Shown: in pieces, positions 60,203 through 64,000 of the stretch | Position numbering within the stretch: the stretch's first letter is position 1 | Layout: the number at the start of each line of letters is the position of its first letter | NCBI RefSeq assembly: GCF_947495735.1 | Contig: NZ_CANMAA010000003.1 | Span: forward strand, 372,001 to 436,000 | Source of the DNA: an uncultured Pseudokineococcus sp. | GTDB lineage: Bacteria; Actinomycetota; Actinomycetes; Actinomycetales; Quadrisphaeraceae | Reading direction: 5' to 3' | Length of the DNA stretch: 64,000 nucleotides | Notes under the pieces: generated by a model | Database searches by the model: none | The model's input: only the letters and a program-made list of their open reading frames with translations | Told to the model about the DNA's origin: nothing | Translations under genes and position numbers: made by a program

Positions 60203-60224
60203 ACGCTGCGTCAACCGCAAGCGT
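60203..60224. promoter_or_regulatory. Candidate MerR-type operator
   Basis: ACGCTGCGTCAACCGCAAGC followed by GT: arms ACGCT and AGCGT with related inner bases, upstream of the TipAS-like gene. On the leftward strand TTGACG (complement of 60208-60213) overlaps it as a -35, with TAGCGT (complement of 60190-60195) as a possible -10. Confidence 0.4.
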
Positions 60225-60289
60225 CGACCCGTGCCCTGCGAGCGCGCCGATGACCGGCGAGCCGGTACGTCATCGCCGCACGCCGCCCC

Positions 60290-60443
60290 GGTGACGCCCA
60301 CGAGGCGGGCGAGTCGCCGCGCCTCACGCCCCCGCGACCCGGTGAGCGCCCACGAGGCGGACGGGTCGGCCCGTCACGAGGCACCCGCCCCAGGTGACGC
60401 CCACGAGGCGGGCGGGTCGGCCGGTCGCGGGGCACGTGAGCCG
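60290..60443. repeat. 51-52-bp direct repeat, three copies
   Basis: Copies begin at 60290, 60341 and 60393, each starting GGTGANCGCCCACGAGGCGG with slight variation and continuing into a GGGTCGGCC-type segment. They fill the gap between the TipAS-like gene and oligopeptidase B. Confidence 0.8.
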
Positions 60444-60515
60444 AGCAGCGAGGTCGGGGCGCGAGCCCCGACCGAGCGCGTAGGCAGTGCCCCGCGACCG
60501 GCCGACCCGCCCGCC
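60407..60515. repeat. 29-bp perfect inverted repeat with inner hairpin
   Basis: Arms 60407-60435 and 60487-60515 are exact reverse complements over 29 bases (left arm begins GGCGGGCGGGTCGGCC). The 51-base loop holds its own perfect hairpin GGTCGGGGC-GCGA-GCCCCGACC (60452-60473). The left arm is part of the third 52-bp direct repeat. It lies past the stop of oligopeptidase B and may act as its terminator, but it is much larger than needed. Confidence 0.9.
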
Positions 60516-60568
60516 CCCCGACCACAGGCGACCGACCCGACCCCGACCGCTGACCGCGAGCGAACGCC

Positions 60569-62791
60569 TCAGGGCCGGGGCAGCAGCTCCGCTGGCGCGC
60601 CGAGGACGTCGAGCACCCAGGCGTACTCGAGGGCGCGCTCCTCCCAGCTCTTGTAGCGACCGGAGGCGCCGCCGTGGCCGCCGTCCATCTCGGTGCGCAG
60701 CAGCACCGGGCGGCTGCCCGTCCCGAGCTCGCGCAGGCGGGCGACCCACTTGGCGGGCTCGACGTACAGCACGCGCGTGTCGTTCAGGCTCGTCATGGCG
60801 AGGACCGCGGGGTGGTCGACGGCCGCGACGTTCTCGTACGGCGAGTACGCCTTCATGTACGCGTAGACCTCGGGGTCCTCGAGCGGGTTGCCCCACTCGT
60901 CCCACTCGGTGACCGTCAGCGGCAGCGAGGGGTCGAGGATAGAGGTCAGCGGGTCCACGAAGGGCACCTGGGCCAGCACGCCGGCGAAGGCCTGCGGCGC
61001 CAGGTTGAGGGCGGCGCCCATGAGCAGCCCGCCCGCGGAGCCGCCCATGGCGACGGTGCGCTCCGGCGTCGTCCAGCCCTGCTCGACGAGCGCCGCGGCC
61101 GAGGCCACGAAGTCGGTGAAGGTGTTGGCCTTGGTCAGCTTCTTGCCGTCGTCGTACCAGTGCCGGCCCAGCTCGCCGCCGCCGCGCACGTGCGCCACGG
61201 CGAAGACGACGCCGCGGTCGAGCAGCGACAGCCGCGAGATGGAGAAGGACGGGTCCATGCTCGCCTCGTAGGAGCCGTAGCCGTAGACCACCGACGGCGC
61301 GGGCTCGCCGGCCTCGACGGCGGCGGCGACGTCGCGCCGGGCCACCACCGAGACGGGCACGCGGACGCCGTCGGGCGCCGTCGCCCAGGTGCGGCGCTGC
61401 ACGTAGTCGCCGGAGTCGTACCCGCCGAGCACGGGCGTCTCGCGGCGCAGCGTCTGCTCGCCGGTGGCGACGTCGAGGTCCAGGACCCGCGGCGGGGTCA
61501 CGAAGGACGTGCGCACGAAGCGCAGCAGCGGCTGGTCGAAGCCGCGGTTGCCGCCGAGGCCGACGCTGAAGAGCTCCTCGTCGACCTCGACCTCCTGCGG
61601 CGCGCCGATCGCCTCGGCGGTCAGCGGGGCCACAGCCAGGCGGGGCAGGACGTCGCGGCGGTAGGCCAGGGCGACGAAGCCCGCGAAGGGGGCCACGCCC
61701 TCGAGCCGGGTGCCGGGGACGTGCGGCAGCACCGTCTCCCAGTGCTCCGGCGCCGGGTCGTCGACGTCGACGACGGAGAGCTGGAAGTCCTCCGCCCCGC
61801 CGTCGTTGTGGAGCACGAGGAAGCGGTCGCGCACGGAGCCGTCCGGCTGGGGCAGCACGACGTGCTCGACGTCGTACTCCAGGCCCTCGCGGCGGGGCGC
61901 CACGACGCGCAGCCCCGCGTCGGGGTCGGTGGTGTCGAGGACGTGCGTCTCGCTCGTCGTCTTCGCGGCGCTCTCGACGACGAGGTAGCGGCGGCTCCGG
62001 GTGCGCCCGACGCCCACCCAGAAGCGCTCGTCGTCCTCGCGGTAGAGGACGTCGTCCTCGGCGGCGGGCGTGCCGACGCGGTGGCGGCGGACCTCGTGGG
62101 GGCGCCAGGCCTCGTCGACGACCGTGTAGTGGACGACGGCGGAGTCGGCGGACCAGGTGGCGGAGTAGAAGGTGCCGGGCACCTCGTCGGGCAGGTCCTG
62201 GCCCGTCTCGAGGTCGCGCACCCGCAGGGTGAAGCGCTCGTCGCCGGTGGTGTCGCTGGACCAGGCGAGCCTGGTGCCGTCCGGGCTCACCGAGGCGGCG
62301 CCGACCGAGAAGAACTCGTGGCCCTCGGCCTCGACGTTGGCGTCGAGCAGCACCTGCTCGCCCGGGAGGGCCCCGTCGGGGCCGGCCGGGGGCGGGTCCC
62401 AGCTGCCGGGGGCGTCCGGGTCCTGCACCGGCGCCCGGCAGGAGAGGCCGTACTGCTGCCCCTCGACCGTGCGGCCGTAGTACCACCAGCCGCCCTCGCG
62501 GCTGGGCACGGACAGGTCCGTCTCCTGCGTGCGGGCCTTGATCTCGCCGAACACGGCCGCGCGCAGCCCCTCCTGGCCGGCGATCACCGCCTGCGTGTGG
62601 GCGTTCTCCGCCTCCAGGTGGGCGCGCACCTGCGGGTCGTCCTTGGCGCGCAGCCACTCGTAGGGGTCCTCCACGACGTCGCCGTGGTGCTCGCGCCGCA
62701 CCGGTCGCCGCTCGGCGACGGGGGCTGGCACCTGCAGGGGGCCGGGGGTGGGCTGCGCCTCGTCGGCGTCGCTCGTCGCGGAGGGGCTCAT
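60569..62791 (-). CDS. ptrB: Oligopeptidase B (prolyl oligopeptidase family S9A)
   Basis: A 740-residue cytoplasmic serine peptidase cutting short peptides after Arg or Lys. The N-terminal start (EDPYEWLRAKDDPQVRAHLE) and seven-bladed propeller lead to the alpha/beta-hydrolase domain: nucleophile Ser in MGGSAGGLLMG, Asp in SLNDTRVLYVEP, His in DGGHGGASGRY. HVRGGGELGRHWYDDGKKL carries the substrate-site residues. TACGGT seven bases before the ATG suggests a leaderless mRNA. Confidence 0.93.
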   Translation of the reverse strand: MSPSATSDADEAQPTPGPLQVPAPVAERRPVRREHHGDVVEDPYEWLRAKDDPQVRAHLEAENAHTQAVIAGQEGLRAAVFGEIKARTQETDLSVPSREGGWWYYGRTVEGQQYGLSCRAPVQDPDAPGSWDPPPAGPDGALPGEQVLLDANVEAEGHEFFSVGAASVSPDGTRLAWSSDTTGDERFTLRVRDLETGQDLPDEVPGTFYSATWSADSAVVHYTVVDEAWRPHEVRRHRVGTPAAEDDVLYREDDERFWVGVGRTRSRRYLVVESAAKTTSETHVLDTTDPDAGLRVVAPRREGLEYDVEHVVLPQPDGSVRDRFLVLHNDGGAEDFQLSVVDVDDPAPEHWETVLPHVPGTRLEGVAPFAGFVALAYRRDVLPRLAVAPLTAEAIGAPQEVEVDEELFSVGLGGNRGFDQPLLRFVRTSFVTPPRVLDLDVATGEQTLRRETPVLGGYDSGDYVQRRTWATAPDGVRVPVSVVARRDVAAAVEAGEPAPSVVYGYGSYEASMDPSFSISRLSLLDRGVVFAVAHVRGGGELGRHWYDDGKKLTKANTFTDFVASAAALVEQGWTTPERTVAMGGSAGGLLMGAALNLAPQAFAGVLAQVPFVDPLTSILDPSLPLTVTEWDEWGNPLEDPEVYAYMKAYSPYENVAAVDHPAVLAMTSLNDTRVLYVEPAKWVARLRELGTGSRPVLLRTEMDGGHGGASGRYKSWEERALEYAWVLDVLGAPAELLPRP

Positions 62792-62884
62792 GACGGCGAC
62801 CGTAGGCCGCTCGCCGCGACGGCGTCCCGGCGGGCTCCGCGACGGGTGCCGGCTGCGCGGCGGGGTGCTGCTGGGACGACGGGC

Positions 62885-63328
62885 TCAGGCGCCCAGGCAG
62901 GCCCACACGTGCTTGCGGGAGCCCTCGACGTACCAGCCGCGGTCGTGCGCGAGCAGCGCCACCAGGGGCAGGCCGTGGCCGCCCAGACCGGGCGAGCGGT
63001 CGTGCTCCGGCGAGGGGGGCTTGGTGACGTCGGGGTCGGCGACGTCGAGCAGGCACCGGCCGCCGTCGAGCACCACGGTGACCTCCGCGGGCGGGGAGGC
63101 GTGCCGCAGGGCGTTGGTGACGAGCTCGCTCAGCAGCAGCGCGAGCGTGTCCGGGAGGCTGATCGCCCCGGCCCACCCCTCACCGGCCGCCGGCATCTCG
63201 GAGGCGTGCGAGGCGAGCTCGCGCCGAGCGGTGGTGAGGTCCGAGGAGCTGCGGACGACCCAGGAGAGGAAGGGGGGACCCTCCACGTCGGGGTGCCCCT
63301 GGGGCCAGGTGGTGCTGCAGGACACCAT
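62885..63328 (-). CDS. RsbW-like ATP-binding protein (HATPase_c_2)
   Basis: A 147-residue GHKL-fold protein. The N-box is LLLSELVTNALRHA; GLGGHGLPLVALLA is the G2-like ATP-lid motif. Such small proteins act as anti-sigma kinases in partner switches with PP2C phosphatases. I start at the ATG at 63328, preceded by GAGGGTGG; the frame extends to 63433 but the extra residues do not look conserved. It is the second of this family in the window. Confidence 0.78.
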   Translation of the reverse strand: MVSCSTTWPQGHPDVEGPPFLSWVVRSSSDLTTARRELASHASEMPAAGEGWAGAISLPDTLALLLSELVTNALRHASPPAEVTVVLDGGRCLLDVADPDVTKPPSPEHDRSPGLGGHGLPLVALLAHDRGWYVEGSRKHVWACLGA

Positions 63329-63458
63329 CCACCCCACCCTCGACCCCCACGGGTCCTCGACACGTCCGGGCGCGTCGACGCCCGTGCTCGCGAACCACGG
63401 TAGGTGCGACGCCCCGTGAGCGCCCGTCCGCACCGCGCCGAGGTCCCTCGGACGGGGC

Positions 63459-64000
63459 TCAGGCGCCGCTGGCGGCGGTGCCCACGCGCGCGGACGCGGC
63501 GTCGACGAGCGCCGCCCAGCGCGGGTCCTCGCGCAGCGGCTGGGCCGCCGCCAGGACGCGGGAGCGCGCGGCGAGCACGAGGCCCAGGTGCTCGGCGTCC
63601 GGCCGCACAGCCTCCGCGGCGCGGGCCAGCAGGTCGAGCAGCGCGACGACGACCATAGGGTCGCCGGAGCCGTAGAGCAGGGGCTGGCCGACGACGAGGT
63701 CGAGGACCTCCGGCACGCCGTCGCGGCGCAGCACCACCCGGACCTGCCCGTCGTCGTCGCGCAGCAGCGCGTCCCCGACCCCGAGCTCGAGCGCCTCGGC
63801 GGTGGCCGCGCGCAGGTGGGTGATGGCGTGGACGGCGGTCGTCGGGTCGTTCAGCGAGGAGGACACCGCGCGCATCGCCACGTCGGCGAGCTGCCGCAGG
63901 CCGAACGTGGGGTCCTGGGTCGCCGACCGCTCCTCGCCCACGGCGACCGCCCGCCGCACGTCCCGCTCCAGCGAGGCGTCGTGCGCGCCGGTGCCGCTCG
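63459..64000 (-). CDS. DUF2254 membrane protein, C-terminal part (start outside the window)
   Basis: At least 180 residues, open to the window edge. TFGLRQLADVAMRAVSSSLN followed by DPTTAVHAI is the signature of the DUF2254 family, integral membrane proteins of unknown function; the membrane helices lie beyond the edge. A predicted in-frame GTG at 63959 is not the start, since family homology continues upstream of it. Confidence 0.75.
   Translation of the reverse strand, partial: SGTGAHDASLERDVRRAVAVGEERSATQDPTFGLRQLADVAMRAVSSSLNDPTTAVHAITHLRAATAEALELGVGDALLRDDDGQVRVVLRRDGVPEVLDLVVGQPLLYGSGDPMVVVALLDLLARAAEAVRPDAEHLGLVLAARSRVLAAAQPLREDPRWAALVDAASARVGTAASGA

Noticed and set aside
60290-60515. 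Insertion sequence
   Set aside because: The inverted arms enclose only 51 bases and no transposase; no target duplication is seen.
1-64000. tRNA or rRNA genes
   Set aside because: No cloverleaf with a TTCRANYC-type arm and no rRNA-like block was noticed by eye; a tRNAscan run would settle it.

Overview
The window is 64 kb of very GC-rich chromosomal DNA. Dense genes, GTG starts, four-base stop/start overlaps and the gene families present (GPP34, DUF5926, DUF2254, TipAS-type MerR, actinobacterial iol cluster) point to an actinomycete. A Kineosporiales-like soil or surface organism is my guess, held with low confidence. I see no rRNA, tRNA, CRISPR array, insertion sequence or prophage. At least sixteen genes have an actinobacterial -10 hexamer (T/C-A-N-N-N-T) ending only 6 to 8 bases before the start codon and no Shine-Dalgarno site, so they are probably read from leaderless mRNAs.

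Layout. 1-3.4 kb: the N-terminus of an ECF-type sigma factor, an RsbW-like ATP-binding protein, a SEC-C/DUF5926 protein and a lone arginine deiminase. 3.5-7.6 kb: a complete iron-siderophore ABC uptake operon behind a good IdeR/DtxR box. 7.6-13.6 kb: a glycosyltransferase, a large membrane protein, a GDT1-type manganese exporter behind a yybP-ykoY riboswitch, and a divergent TspO/MarR pair sharing a perfect operator. 13.8-23.3 kb: flotillin, prephenate dehydratase, a blue-light LOV-GAF-PP2C phosphatase, a GGDEF-EAL protein, a CPBP protease and a gluconokinase-like FGGY kinase. 23.4-25.6 kb: a 2-deoxy-scyllo-inosose-synthase-like cyclase with an elaborate upstream palindrome, a broken GNAT gene and an intact GNAT gene.

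25.9-41.8 kb holds a myo-inositol catabolism island. A sugar-binding lipoprotein (+) is separated from its ATPase and permease (-) by about 0.9 kb of repeats. Next comes the minus-strand operon iolC-aldolase-iolB-iolD-iolE-iolG-iolH-iolA, with a divergent GntR regulator and a second Gfo/Idh dehydrogenase. Together these genes import inositol, oxidise it (IolG), dehydrate it (IolE), open the ring (IolD), isomerise (IolB), phosphorylate (IolC), cleave (aldolase) and oxidise malonate semialdehyde to acetyl-CoA (IolA). Related TTGTCA/GGAC-type motifs occur at the iolC/gntR divide and before both transporter parts. All three intercistronic gaps of the operon carry G-quadruplex motifs on the same strand.

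41.8-48.1 kb: a small unknown protein, ribokinase, a VOC protein, an NAD-dependent epimerase, a secreted subtilase and adenylosuccinate lyase. 48.1-53.6 kb: the nickel-pincer cofactor genes larE-larB-larC with a KdgT-like transporter, divergent from a LarA racemase that keeps every catalytic residue. 53.7-64 kb: a VKOR-like protein, an MFS exporter with a TetR regulator, GPP34, a spore-photoproduct-lyase homologue, DoxX, a TipA-like regulator, a structured repeat element with a 29-bp perfect inverted repeat, oligopeptidase B, a second RsbW-like protein and the C-terminus of a DUF2254 membrane protein.
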